Assembly: GCF_003063545.1 (NCBI RefSeq)
Contig: NZ_NESD01000002.1
Span: forward strand, 434,001-498,000
Origin: Limnohabitans sp. Jir61
Lineage (GTDB): Bacteria; Pseudomonadota; Gammaproteobacteria; Burkholderiales; Burkholderiaceae_C
DNA length: 64,000 bases
Direction: 5' to 3'
Shown: piece by piece, positions 8,960 to 17,550 of the stretch
How the letters are laid out: each line of letters starts with the position of its first letter
Numbering within the stretch: position 1 is the first letter of the stretch
Position numbers and translations under genes: made by a program
Notes under the pieces: generated by a model
Told to the model about the DNA's origin: nothing
Databases searched by the model: none
Seen by the model: only the letters and a program-made list of their open reading frames with translations

Positions 8960-10402
8960 ATGCATATACATATTTTGGGAATTTGCGGCACGTTCATGGG
9001 TGGACTGGCTGCGTTGGCACGCGAAGCGGGCCACAAAGTGACAGGTTGCGACGCGGGCGTCTACCCGCCCATGAGTGACCAACTCCGCGCCTTAGGCATT
9101 GAACTGATTGAAGGCTTTGGCGCTGACCAAATGGCTTTGAAGCCCGATGTGTACGTGATTGGCAACGTCGTCTCACGCGCACGCTTGGGCGACGGCAGCC
9201 CAAAGTTCCCGCTAATGGAAGCCATTTTGGAAAGCGGCGCCACTTACACCAGCGGCCCCCAATGGCTGGCAGAACACGTGCTGCACCACCCCAGCCAACC
9301 CCGCCATGTGCTGGCTGTGGCTGGCACACACGGCAAAACCACCACCACTTCCATGCTGGCTTGGATTCTTCAAGCGGCTGGCTTGGAGCCTGGATTCTTG
9401 GTAGGCGGCGTGCCCATGAACTTTGGCGTGTCGGCCCGCTTGGGTCGTTTGAGCAGCGCTGCCGATGTGGCCGCGCACAAGCGCACACCCTTCGTGATTG
9501 AAGCCGATGAGTACGACACCGCCTTCTTCGACAAACGCAGCAAGTTTGTGCACTACCACCCCCGCACAGCGATTCTGAACAACCTCGAGTTCGATCATGC
9601 CGATATCTTTGACAACCTCGCCGCCATCGAGCGCCAGTTCCACCACTTGGTGCGTACGGTACCCGGCAGTGGCCGTGTGGTGGTCAATGCAGATGAAGAC
9701 AGTTTGCAGCGCGTGTTGGACCAAGGCTGCTGGAGCGGCGTGGCCAAGTTTGGCGTAAGCGCCAACGCAACCGGCCAAGATGGTTGGTCTGTGCAAGGTG
9801 AGCCCGACAACTTTGCAGTACTGAACCACGGCCAAGAAGTAGGCCGCGTGCAATGGGACATCACCGGCGTGCACAACCAGCTCAACGCTTTGGCGGCGAT
9901 TGCCGCAGCAGAGCACTTGGGCGTATCACCCGCACAAGCGGCAGCCTCTTTGACCAAGTTTCAAAACGTACGCCGACGCATGGAAGTGCGCGGCACGGTG
10001 CCTCGCGCGGGTGGCGACATCACGGTGTACGACGACTTCGCGCACCACCCCACCGCCATTCGAACCACGGTCGATGGTCTGCGCCGCAAAGTAGGACCCA
10101 ACGCCCGCATCTTGGCGGTGTTTGAGCCCCGCAGCAACACGATGAAGCTGGGCACGATGAAGTCGCAACTGCCTTGGAGTTTGGAAGACGCAGACCTCGC
10201 GTTTTGTCACTCAGGTGGTTTGGACTGGGATGCCGTCGAGGCTTTGTCGCCCATGGGCGCAAGGGCTTCGGTGGCGGGGTCTGTGGATGAAGTGATTGCA
10301 CAAGTCGTGGCTGCTGCGCGTGCAGGGGACCATGTGCTGTGCATGAGCAATGGTGGCTTTGGTGGGATTCACGCGAAGTTGCTGGCTGCTCTGGCTTCTT
10401 AA
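8960..10402 (+). CDS. mpl: UDP-MurNAc:L-Ala-gamma-D-Glu-meso-DAP ligase
   Basis: Mpl reattaches recycled murein tripeptide to UDP-MurNAc, saving peptidoglycan material in the cytoplasm. The 480-residue protein has the Mur-ligase Rossmann start MHIHILGICGTFMGGLAAL, the P-loop [13 protein letters not shown], the central-domain IEADEYDTAFFDKRSKF (characteristic of Mpl rather than MurC), and the C-terminal DDFAHHPTAIRTTVDGLR. A separate true murC lies in the dcw cluster, which supports assignment as mpl. Confidence 0.96.
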   Translation: MHIHILGICGTFMGGLAALAREAGHKVTGCDAGVYPPMSDQLRALGIELIEGFGADQMALKPDVYVIGNVVSRARLGDGSPKFPLMEAILESGATYTSGPQWLAEHVLHHPSQPRHVLAVAGTHGKTTTTSMLAWILQAAGLEPGFLVGGVPMNFGVSARLGRLSSAADVAAHKRTPFVIEADEYDTAFFDKRSKFVHYHPRTAILNNLEFDHADIFDNLAAIERQFHHLVRTVPGSGRVVVNADEDSLQRVLDQGCWSGVAKFGVSANATGQDGWSVQGEPDNFAVLNHGQEVGRVQWDITGVHNQLNALAAIAAAEHLGVSPAQAAASLTKFQNVRRRMEVRGTVPRAGGDITVYDDFAHHPTAIRTTVDGLRRKVGPNARILAVFEPRSNTMKLGTMKSQLPWSLEDADLAFCHSGGLDWDAVEALSPMGARASVAGSVDEVIAQVVAAARAGDHVLCMSNGGFGGIHAKLLAALAS

Positions 10403-10460
10403 CTTCTCTTCTTCTATCGCTGCTTGTGTGTGTGTTGCTACTATTTCTTTCGCACACACA

Positions 10461-10536
10461 CAGAGCGGCCAGCACCTGACACGGCTTAGCGTCCCTGCGG
10501 GCCGTGATGGCGCCGTATCAGGCGCTGACCACTCTG
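10461..10536 (-). repeat. Long-stem hairpin element A1
   Basis: A 24-nt left arm (10461-10484) pairs with the right arm (10513-10536) at 20 of 24 positions, enclosing a 28-nt loop (10485-10512). The four non-complementary positions are all C/A pairs on the plus strand, which become G.U on the minus strand. The strand is therefore given as minus. The loop is almost the exact reverse complement of the A2 loop (26 of 28), while the arms are unrelated to those of A2. No T-run follows, so it is not an ordinary terminator. Confidence 0.85.
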
Positions 10537-10647
10537 CGCGCTGAAAGTGAGCGCTAGAACTGTGTTGGTATTTGCTCCTGCTTCTCAGTTCGATGACACA
10601 GTGAGCACCGCAGATTTGCATGCACGAGGTTTTTCGTACAACCAAAA

Positions 10648-10728
10648 CGCCGAGAGCGCGGTGTCTGATTTGGCGCCATCACGGCCCGAAGGGACGTTAA
10701 GCCAAGTCAGACACCGCGCTCTCGCCGT
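10648..10728 (+). repeat. Long-stem hairpin element A2
   Basis: A 23-nt arm (10651-10673) pairs with 10702-10724, the only non-Watson-Crick position being a T.G wobble on the plus strand. Three more pairs follow after one mismatch. The 28-nt loop (10674-10701) contains CGGCCCGAAGGGACG, which can form its own small hairpin. It points away from A1 and shares its loop sequence. It lies 69 bases past the aroG stop codon, antisense to aroG. Confidence 0.85.
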
Positions 10729-10749
10729 ACGGGCATCAAAGAAGCTCAA

Positions 10750-10782
10750 CCTTGCGCGAGGAATTCAAATCCCAGCGCAAGG
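10750..10782 (-). terminator. Hairpin downstream of aroG
   Basis: CCTTGCGC (10750-10757) pairs perfectly with GCGCAAGG (10775-10782) around a 17-nt loop, about 15 bases after the aroG stop codon. Only a weak T-rich stretch follows on the minus strand, so efficient intrinsic termination is uncertain. Confidence 0.4.
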
Positions 10783-10796
10783 AAAGCAACACGCAA

Positions 10797-11906
10797 TTAA
10801 CCGCGCTTGCGACGCGCAGCCACAGCGTGAGACAACACGTCCAACGAAGCGACCGAGTCATCCCAATCCAAGCACGCATCGGTGATGCTCTTGCCGTATT
10901 CCAGCTTAGACACATCGTCCTTTCCTGGCGTGAACTTCTGAGCACCGCCTTGAATGTGGCTTTCAATCATCACGCCAAACACTTGGTTTGAACCACCACT
11001 GATTTGCTCGGCGATGTCTTTAGCCACCACCAACTGACGTTCGTGTTGTTTGCTGCTGTTGGCGTGGCTGCAATCCACCATCAAGGTGGCTGGCAACTTA
11101 GCTTTGGCCAATTCTTCACAGGCGGCGGTCACACTAACTGCGTCGTAGTTCGGGGCTTTTCCGCCACGCAAAATGACGTGGCAATCTTTGTTGCCCTTGG
11201 TTTGCACAATCGCCACTTGACCGTTTTTGTGCACCGACAAAAAGTGGTGCGCGCCTGCAGCGGCTTGAATCGCATCAGTCGCGATTTTGATGTTGCCGTC
11301 GGTGCCATTCTTGAAACCGATGGGCGCAGAAATACCAGAGGCCAATTCGCGGTGCACTTGGCTCTCGGTCGTGCGCGCGCCAATCGCGCCCCACGAAATC
11401 AAGTCACCAATGTATTGCGGGCTGATGGCATCCAAGAACTCGCTGCCTGCGGGCAAACCGAGGCGGTTAATTTCAATCAGCAGCTGGCGAGCAATGCGCA
11501 GACCTTCGTCGATGCGGTAGCTCTCGTCCAAATACGGGTCGTTGATCAAACCCTTCCAGCCCACGGTGGTACGTGGTTTTTCGAAGTACACGCGCATCAC
11601 AATTTCAAGCGTGTCGGCGTATTTTTCGCGCAGCGGTTGCAAACGACGTGCGTAGTCAATCGCGGCAGCGGGGTCATGGATAGAACATGGACCAATCACC
11701 ACCAGCAGACGGTCATCGCTGCCGTGCATGATGTTGTGAATGGTCTTGCGGGTCTTGGTAATCAGCTTCTCCACGGGCGTGCCCTGAATGGGGAAGAAGC
11801 GAATCAAATGTTCGGGAGGAGGCAGCACGGTGATGTCCTTGATACGTTGGTCGTCGGTTTGACTGGTGTTTTCAACGTGGCTTGGATAACTGGTGTTCGT
11901 TTTCAT
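10797..11906 (-). CDS. aroG: 3-deoxy-7-phosphoheptulonate synthase (DAHP synthase), class I
   Basis: The enzyme condenses phosphoenolpyruvate and erythrose 4-phosphate, the committed entry into the shikimate pathway for aromatic amino acids. The 369-residue protein is type I (AroF/G/H). Family segments are DDRLLVVIGPCSIHDP, YFEKPRTTVGWKGLINDP, GSEFLDAISPQYIGDLISWGAIGARTTES and VDCSHANSSK. The upstream leader region encodes a short peptide rich in Phe and Tyr followed by an intrinsic terminator (see 12010-12078 and 11950-11979), so expression is probably attenuated by Phe/Tyr supply. Which amino acid inhibits the enzyme itself cannot be read from the sequence here. Confidence 0.96.
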   Translation of the reverse strand: MKTNTSYPSHVENTSQTDDQRIKDITVLPPPEHLIRFFPIQGTPVEKLITKTRKTIHNIMHGSDDRLLVVIGPCSIHDPAAAIDYARRLQPLREKYADTLEIVMRVYFEKPRTTVGWKGLINDPYLDESYRIDEGLRIARQLLIEINRLGLPAGSEFLDAISPQYIGDLISWGAIGARTTESQVHRELASGISAPIGFKNGTDGNIKIATDAIQAAAGAHHFLSVHKNGQVAIVQTKGNKDCHVILRGGKAPNYDAVSVTAACEELAKAKLPATLMVDCSHANSSKQHERQLVVAKDIAEQISGGSNQVFGVMIESHIQGGAQKFTPGKDDVSKLEYGKSITDACLDWDDSVASLDVLSHAVAARRKRG

Positions 11907-11949
11907 GGTCTCGTCCTGAAGTTTGAAAAAAGTGATTTAAGAATTTGGC

Positions 11950-11979
11950 AAAAAAAAAACCGCCGGGGTCCGGCGGTTG
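11950..11979 (-). terminator. Attenuator terminator upstream of aroG
   Basis: On the minus strand ACCGCCGG pairs with CCGGCGGT around a 3-nt loop, followed directly by a run of about ten T residues: a textbook intrinsic terminator. It sits between the leader peptide stop (12010) and the aroG start (11906), so it can only act on transcripts entering aroG. This placement, with the Phe/Tyr-rich leader ORF, marks it as a transcription attenuator. Confidence 0.88.
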
Positions 11980-12009
11980 GTTTGGGAGTTCAGAGCGTTT
12001 GGGCTACGT

Positions 12010-12078
12010 TCAGATCTCTCGACCGCCGAGGGGGCGTGAGATAAAAAAGTAAGCAAAGTAAAAACGGGCTGAACTCAT
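12010..12078 (-). CDS. Phe/Tyr-rich aroG leader peptide
   Basis: A 22-codon ORF on the minus strand, beginning MSSARFYFAYFFISRPLG and ending GREI. Codons 6-12 read Phe-Tyr-Phe-Ala-Tyr-Phe-Phe, i.e. four Phe and two Tyr in seven codons. It ends about 30 bases before the GC-rich terminator stem that precedes aroG. Scarcity of charged tRNA-Phe or tRNA-Tyr would stall the ribosome here and, by analogy with pheA and trp leaders, favour read-through into aroG. No strong Shine-Dalgarno is visible. An extended -10-like TGCTACATT lies 6 bases upstream of its ATG, so its mRNA 5' leader may be very short. Confidence 0.75.
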   Translation of the reverse strand: MSSARFYFAYFFISRPLGGREI

Positions 12079-12154
12079 GGGTTTGAATGTAGCACAAGGA
12101 ATCTGGCAGTTTGCTGACAAGTTGCTAGGGTTTACGTGGTCCCAAACACAGCCT

Positions 12155-13615
12155 TTAGGCTGTTCCTCCGACTGTCAAACCATCAATACGCAACGTCGGC
12201 TGCCCCACACCCACTGGCACGCTCTGACCTTCTTTGCCACAGGTGCCCACGCCTGGGTCAAGCTTCATGTCGTTGCCAATCAAACTCACGCGCGTCAATG
12301 CATCGGGGCCGTTGCCCACCAAGGTGGCACCTTTAACAGGGTATTGAATCTTGCCGTTCTCCACCCAAAACGCTTGAGATGTCGAGAACACAAACTTGCC
12401 TGAGGTGATGTCCACTTGGCCACCGCCGAAGTTCACGGCGTACAAGCCCTTCTTCAAGCTCGACACAATTTCTTCAGGCGATTTATCGCCACCCAGCATG
12501 TAGGTGTTTGTCATGCGTGGCATGGGCACATGGGCGTAGCTTTCGCGGCGGCCATTGCCGGTGGGCTTGACGCCCATCAAGCGGGCATTCATGCCGTCTT
12601 GGATGTAGCCCTTCAAGATGCCGTCTTCAATCAGCACGTTGCGCTGACTCGGGTTGCCTTCGTCGTCCACATTGAGTGAGCCACGGCGGTCTGGAATGGT
12701 TCCGTCATCGAGCACGGTCACGCCTTTGGCAGCAACGCGCTGACCGATGCGACCGCTGAATGCGCTAGAGCCTTTGCGGTTGAAGTCACCTTCTAAGCCG
12801 TGGCCAATCGCTTCATGCAACAAGATGCCGGGCCAGCCTGAGCCCAACACCACACTCATCTCGCCCGCGGGCGCTGGACGTGCATCAAGGTTAGTCAGAG
12901 CGCATTGCACTGCTTCATCCACATAGCTTTGTGCCAGCGCATCGTCGAAATGGTCTAAGCCAAAGCGACCACCACCACCGGCAGAGCCCACTTCACGACG
13001 ACCATTTTGCTCGGCAATCACGGTCACGCTCAGACGAACAAGGGGGCGCACATCGGCAGCCAGGGTGCCATCGGCACGCACCACCATCACCACGTCATAT
13101 TCACTTGCCAAACCGGCCATGACCTGAATCACACGGGGATCTTTGGCGCGAGCCATTTGTTCGACACGGCCCAGCAGCTCGACTTTCTCCGTGCTGTTGA
13201 GTGAAGAGATGGGGTCCAAGTCACCATACAAAGAACGGCTCGACGCCACTTTGCGTGAAGGCACTTTGACACGGCCACCTTTTGCCGCTGCGCCAATGGT
13301 GCGCACCGTGCGTGCGGCGTCCATCAGAGAGGCTTTGGAAATATCGTCGGAATATGCGAAAGCGGTTTTTTCGCCGCTCACAGCGCGAACACCGACGCCT
13401 TGGTCGATGCTGAAGGAGCCAGTTTTGACAATGCCCTCTTCCAAACTCCAGCCTTCGGCACGGGTGTATTGAAAATACAAATCGGCTTCGTCAACCTTGT
13501 GCGCTTTGATCTCGGCCAATGTTTTGGCCAAGTCGTTTTCGTCCAAACCAAAAGGCTCTAACAACAGTTGACGGGCAATGGCCAATCGCTCAAGGGTGGG
13601 TTCGCGTGAAATCAT
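12155..13615 (-). CDS. tldD: Metalloprotease TldD
   Basis: TldD forms a heterodimeric zinc protease with TldE/PmbA that trims unfolded peptides, known for maturing microcin B17 and degrading CcdA. The 486-residue protein shows the metal-binding HEAIGHGLEGDFNRKGSSAF segment (HExxxH) and the C-terminal conserved block from YMLGGDKSPEEI to VGNGPDALTRVSLIGNDM. The tldE partner is not in the window. A small hairpin (ACAGCC/GGCTGT, 12148-12163) overlaps its stop codon. rodA lies directly upstream on the same strand, 7 bases away. Confidence 0.95.
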   Translation of the reverse strand: MISREPTLERLAIARQLLLEPFGLDENDLAKTLAEIKAHKVDEADLYFQYTRAEGWSLEEGIVKTGSFSIDQGVGVRAVSGEKTAFAYSDDISKASLMDAARTVRTIGAAAKGGRVKVPSRKVASSRSLYGDLDPISSLNSTEKVELLGRVEQMARAKDPRVIQVMAGLASEYDVVMVVRADGTLAADVRPLVRLSVTVIAEQNGRREVGSAGGGGRFGLDHFDDALAQSYVDEAVQCALTNLDARPAPAGEMSVVLGSGWPGILLHEAIGHGLEGDFNRKGSSAFSGRIGQRVAAKGVTVLDDGTIPDRRGSLNVDDEGNPSQRNVLIEDGILKGYIQDGMNARLMGVKPTGNGRRESYAHVPMPRMTNTYMLGGDKSPEEIVSSLKKGLYAVNFGGGQVDITSGKFVFSTSQAFWVENGKIQYPVKGATLVGNGPDALTRVSLIGNDMKLDPGVGTCGKEGQSVPVGVGQPTLRIDGLTVGGTA

Positions 13616-13622
13616 GCGCGAA

Positions 13623-14777
13623 TTATGACTGCACCAACTGTTTGGCCTTGGCGACAGACATCAATATCCCTAAGCCCAGCCCGAGCGTGACCATCGCCGT
13701 ACCGCCATAGCTGATGAATGGCAACGGCACGCCCACCACAGGCAACATGCCGCTGACCATGCCCATGTTCACAAAGGCATAGATGAAGAAGCTCAAGGTC
13801 ACGCTGCCTGCCAGCAAACGAGCAAACAGTGTGGGGCCTTCTACCGCGATGGCCAAGCCGCGCAGAATCAAAAAGATAAAGCCCGCGATCAACATCAAGT
13901 TGCCAATCAAACCGAACTCTTCACCAAAGGCAGCAAACACAAAGTCGGTCGTGCGCTCAGGAATGAAATCCAAATGGGTTTGCGTGCCTTGCATGAAGCC
14001 CTTACCCCAAAAGCCACCAGAGCCAATCGCAATCATGCCTTGGATGATGTGAAAGCCTTTACCCAACGGATCCCTTGACGGATCTAGCAAAGTACAAATA
14101 CGTTGCTGCTGGTAATCATGCAAGATCGGCCAACGGAAACCATCCGCACACAAAGTGGGTTCAAACCACACGACCAAACCCACACCCACGAGGCCCATGA
14201 GAATGGGCGGCACGATGAGCCACCAGCTCAAGCCCGCAAAGAAAATCACGGCCATACCAGCGGATAACACCAAAATGGCAGTACCCAAGTCAGGCTGGCG
14301 TACGATCAATCCCACGGGGATCAACAGCAACATCCCAGCCACAAAGAAGTCGAGCGGCCGCAATTGGCCTTCGCGCTTTTGAAACCACCAAGCCAGCATC
14401 AACGGCATGGCGATTTTCATGATCTCACTGGGTTGAATCACCACCCCCACGTTGAGCCAACGGCGTGCGCCTTTTTTGGTCAAACCAAACAAAGCCACCG
14501 CCACCAAGAGCGCTACACCCACGGTGTAAAGCGGTACCGCAAACGCCATCAAACGCTGCGGTGGGATTTGTGCCACCACAAACATGATGAAACCCGCAAT
14601 CATCATGTTGCGGCCATGGTCAAAGAAACGCGCCCCATTGGCAAAGCCAGACGAGTACATGGTCATCAAGCCTGCACACGCCAACAAAAAAATGCCAAAT
14701 GCCAATGGGCCATCAAAACCTTTGAGCAAAGGCATCAAGCGCTGAAATGGGCTGGGTTTATGGATGACGGTGGACAT
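13623..14777 (-). CDS. rodA: Rod-shape-determining SEDS glycosyltransferase RodA
   Basis: RodA polymerises lipid II into glycan strands for cell elongation with its partner PBP2. With the chosen start (MSTVIHKPSPFQRL) it is 384 residues and mostly hydrophobic, with about ten transmembrane helices. The SEDS signatures GARRWLNVG, AAFGEEFGLIGN and the C-terminal PLPFISYGGTAMV are present. An upstream in-frame start at 14864 would add an atypical polar N-terminus and overlap the divergent esterase gene, so it is rejected. The mreBCD and mrdA genes that often precede rodA are not adjacent here. ftsW is a separate gene in the dcw cluster. Confidence 0.94.
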   Translation of the reverse strand: MSTVIHKPSPFQRLMPLLKGFDGPLAFGIFLLACAGLMTMYSSGFANGARFFDHGRNMMIAGFIMFVVAQIPPQRLMAFAVPLYTVGVALLVAVALFGLTKKGARRWLNVGVVIQPSEIMKIAMPLMLAWWFQKREGQLRPLDFFVAGMLLLIPVGLIVRQPDLGTAILVLSAGMAVIFFAGLSWWLIVPPILMGLVGVGLVVWFEPTLCADGFRWPILHDYQQQRICTLLDPSRDPLGKGFHIIQGMIAIGSGGFWGKGFMQGTQTHLDFIPERTTDFVFAAFGEEFGLIGNLMLIAGFIFLILRGLAIAVEGPTLFARLLAGSVTLSFFIYAFVNMGMVSGMLPVVGVPLPFISYGGTAMVTLGLGLGILMSVAKAKQLVQS

Positions 14778-14832
14778 GACGTAATTATCCCCTGTCAAGA
14801 GACCCTCTTGGCTGGCACTGCTAGCATGAGGC

Positions 14833-15447
14833 ATGACTATGTTTGTTAAGCCATTGCCCACCACACACGTGCTGTATTTGCATGGTTTTCGCTCGTCGCC
14901 TCAGTCCACCAAAGCTAGGCAAGTAGCGGCCGTCATGGCGGCAAAGTTTCCACACATCACTTGGTGGTGCCCTCAGCTGCCGCCCTCTCCCCAAGCCGCT
15001 GCCGCCTTGATTGCACAAGGCACTGCCCACTGGCCCGCCCAAAGCATGGCGGTGATAGGTTCATCGCTGGGTGGTTTTTACGCCACATGGTTAGCAACTC
15101 AACGCGCTTGCAAAGCCGTTCTGCTCAACCCCGCCATCCACCCTGCACGCGATTTGGCCAAATACATTGGCGATCAAACCGCTTGGCATGACCCAGCTGA
15201 ACGCTTTTACTTTGCGCCCGAATTTGTGGACGAATTGCGCACTCTGGAGGTCGGCCCACTGCCCTACCCCGAACGCGCATGGGCTTTGATCGCCAAAGGT
15301 GACGAAGTGTTGGATTGGCGAGAAATGACCGCCCGTTACCCCGACTCAACCCAAGTGGTCATAGAGGGCGGAGACCACGCCATCAGCAACTTTGAAACCT
15401 ACCTGCCGCTAGTGCTGGCATTTCTAGATTTACAAGCTGCCCCTTAA
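14833..15447 (+). CDS. YqiA-like alpha/beta-hydrolase (esterase)
   Basis: A 204-residue small alpha/beta hydrolase of the YqiA/UPF0227 type. Visible are the oxyanion-hole strand VLYLHGFRSSPQSTKA, the nucleophile elbow GSSLGG and the C-terminal catalytic His in GGDHAISNF, with an acidic residue in KGDEVLDW. E. coli YqiA hydrolyses short acyl esters; the natural substrate is unknown. It is divergent from rodA and starts a five-gene plus-strand run with the RNase II family gene 36 bases downstream. Confidence 0.85.
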   Translation: MTMFVKPLPTTHVLYLHGFRSSPQSTKARQVAAVMAAKFPHITWWCPQLPPSPQAAAALIAQGTAHWPAQSMAVIGSSLGGFYATWLATQRACKAVLLNPAIHPARDLAKYIGDQTAWHDPAERFYFAPEFVDELRTLEVGPLPYPERAWALIAKGDEVLDWREMTARYPDSTQVVIEGGDHAISNFETYLPLVLAFLDLQAAP

Positions 15448-15483
15448 GGCAGCACACCTGCCGAGCATGGGACAATTGCACCC

Positions 15484-17550
15484 ATGTACGCATTGTTTGA
15501 AGAAGCTGGAAAATTCCAGACGGGCCGCATCCTCTCTGAAGCTGAAAGCTCGGCCCAAATCGAGCTGGAATCCGGCAAACGGGTCAAGGTCAAGGCCGCC
15601 AATTTGCTGCTCAAGTTTGAGAAACCCTCGCCCGCCGACCTGATGCGTGATGCACAGACTTTGAGCGCCACCATCGAGCTTGACCTCGCATGGGAATTCG
15701 CCCCCGAAGACGAGTTTGGTTTTGCCGACCTCGCCCGCGAATACTTCAGCGCACAAGCTACCCTGACTCAACAAACCGCAGCGCTGTTTCGTTTGTTCGA
15801 AGCACCGCATTACTTTCGTCGTTCTGGCAAAGGCCGCTTCAAGAAAGCTTCTGCCAAGGTGATTGCCCAAGCGCTCGCTGGCATCGAAAAGAAAAAGCAA
15901 ATCCAAGCGCAAATTGAAAGCTGGGCGGCTGAGTTGGGCCAAGGCACTTGCCCCGCACCGATTCAAACGCAGCTGTACAAAATCTTGTTCAAGCCTGACA
16001 AGAACGCACCCGAGTACAAAGCCGTGGTCGAAGCAGCACGCGCCACACAAACCGCACCACTCGCTTTGCTGCAAAAAGCAGGTGCTATCAACTCGGCCTA
16101 CCAGTTCCACTGGCAACGCTTTTTGTTTGACAACTTCCCCAAAGGCACGGGCTTTCCCAACCTACAAGCACCCGTCATTGCCGACGAGTTGCCACTGGTC
16201 GATGTGAAGGCGTATTCAATTGACGACTCACAAACCACTGAGATTGACGACGCCCTGTCTGTGCAAGGCTTGGGCACAGGTACGGTCACGCTAGGCATTC
16301 ACATCGCCGCGCCTGCACTGGCTTTGAAACCGGGCGACGCAATTGACCAGTTGGGCCGCAAGCGTTTGTCCACCGTCTACATGCCCGGCTACAAGATCAC
16401 CATGTTGCCCGACGATGTGGTGCAAACTTACACCTTGCAAGAAGGGCGTGACTGCCCTGCGGTGTCGTTGTACGCCACGTTTGACGAAGTCACGCTGGCC
16501 TTGCAAAACACCGAAACACGCGTGGAGCGTGTACCGATTGCTGCCAACTTGCGACACGACCAGCTCGACGCCATCGTCACCGAAGCTTGGCTGAACGACA
16601 ACAGCTTCACGCACGCCGCTGACGTGGTGGAGCCTGCCATGCCACGTGCGCAACTGGCATTCATGTTCCGCTTGGCACAACACCTCAAAGCCCAGCGCGA
16701 AGTGGTGCGCGGCAAACCCGAAAACTTCAACCGCCCTGATTACAACTTCCGTTTGGTCGGCAACGACGGCGCTGAGCCCAAAGGAGATGAACATGTGCAA
16801 ATCAGCATCCGCCAACGCGGCGCACCGCTGGATTTGATGGTGGCCGAGGCCATGATTCTGGCCAACAGCACCTGGGGCAATTGGATGGCTGAACTCGGCG
16901 TGCCCGGCATTTACCGCAGCCAAGCCAGCTTGCTACCCGGCGTCAAAGTGCGCATGGGCACCAAAGCATTACCACACGCTGGCATTGGCGTTCCCAGCTA
17001 CGCTTGGAGCACCTCGCCCCTTCGCCGCTATACCGACCTCGTCAACCAATGGCAAATCATTGCGTGCGCCAAACACGGCAGCACAGCGGCTTTGGCCGCA
17101 CCGTTCAAACCTAAAGATGCCGAGTTGTTCTCGATCATCTCTGCATTCGATGGCGCCTATGGCGCGTACAACGCCTACCAAAACGGTATGGAGCGTTTTT
17201 GGACGTTGCAGTATTTAAAGCAACACAACATCACCGAGCTCAGTGCTACGGTGTTCAAAGCTTTCCCGGGCCAACCACCTATGGCGCGCGCTGATGACTT
17301 GCCTTTGGTCTTGCCCGTGTTTGGAGGCGGTGACTTGCCACGCGGCGCACGTGTGCAGATTCGTTTGAGTGATGTGGACGACATCAGCCTCGATATCAGT
17401 GGCCATTTGCTCCACATCCTTGAAGCCGATTCGCCCACCAGTGCCGAGCAAGCTGAGATGACGGAAGACGAAGATGACAGCGCTGCAGGACCCATCGCCT
17501 TGGCCATGGACGTGAACGAGGCACCCACAACGGAAGGAACGGCAGCGTGA
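15484..17550 (+). CDS. RNase II/VacB-family 3'-5' exoribonuclease
   Basis: A 688-residue RNB-domain hydrolytic exoribonuclease that degrades RNA processively from the 3' end. The catalytic acidic cluster lies in YSIDDSQTTEIDDALSV, and the following VTLGIHIAAPA and YTLQEGRDCPAVS segments are typical. The C-terminal IRLSDVDDISLDISG region looks like an S1/OB-type RNA-binding module. It is shorter than RNase R and lacks its basic tail, so it belongs with RNase II-like enzymes; an exact symbol is not safe. It overlaps the TonB-like gene (TGATG). Confidence 0.9.
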   Translation: MYALFEEAGKFQTGRILSEAESSAQIELESGKRVKVKAANLLLKFEKPSPADLMRDAQTLSATIELDLAWEFAPEDEFGFADLAREYFSAQATLTQQTAALFRLFEAPHYFRRSGKGRFKKASAKVIAQALAGIEKKKQIQAQIESWAAELGQGTCPAPIQTQLYKILFKPDKNAPEYKAVVEAARATQTAPLALLQKAGAINSAYQFHWQRFLFDNFPKGTGFPNLQAPVIADELPLVDVKAYSIDDSQTTEIDDALSVQGLGTGTVTLGIHIAAPALALKPGDAIDQLGRKRLSTVYMPGYKITMLPDDVVQTYTLQEGRDCPAVSLYATFDEVTLALQNTETRVERVPIAANLRHDQLDAIVTEAWLNDNSFTHAADVVEPAMPRAQLAFMFRLAQHLKAQREVVRGKPENFNRPDYNFRLVGNDGAEPKGDEHVQISIRQRGAPLDLMVAEAMILANSTWGNWMAELGVPGIYRSQASLLPGVKVRMGTKALPHAGIGVPSYAWSTSPLRRYTDLVNQWQIIACAKHGSTAALAAPFKPKDAELFSIISAFDGAYGAYNAYQNGMERFWTLQYLKQHNITELSATVFKAFPGQPPMARADDLPLVLPVFGGGDLPRGARVQIRLSDVDDISLDISGHLLHILEADSPTSAEQAEMTEDEDDSAAGPIALAMDVNEAPTTEGTAA

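Larger units (their letters stand above)
10403..10796. other. 394-base gene-free stretch between convergent mpl and aroG
   Basis: From left to right it holds a GT/CA hairpin just after mpl (TGTGTGTGTG pairing with CACACACACA, about 10421-10462), hairpin element A1, a spacer, hairpin element A2 and a hairpin after aroG. The open frames crossing it (for example 10547-10885) are unlikely to be genes because they run through the palindromes and into aroG. Confidence 0.8.

Noticed and set aside
10547-10885. Open frame across locus A into aroG
   Set aside because: It crosses a perfect hairpin and the aroG coding region and has no start signal; explained by the palindromes.
11004-12044. 346-codon plus-strand frame opposite aroG
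   Set aside because: It runs antisense through aroG and the attenuator region; no ribosome binding site or family similarity.
16291-16923. 210-codon minus-strand frame opposite the RNase II family gene
   Set aside because: Antisense shadow; no domain and no start signal.
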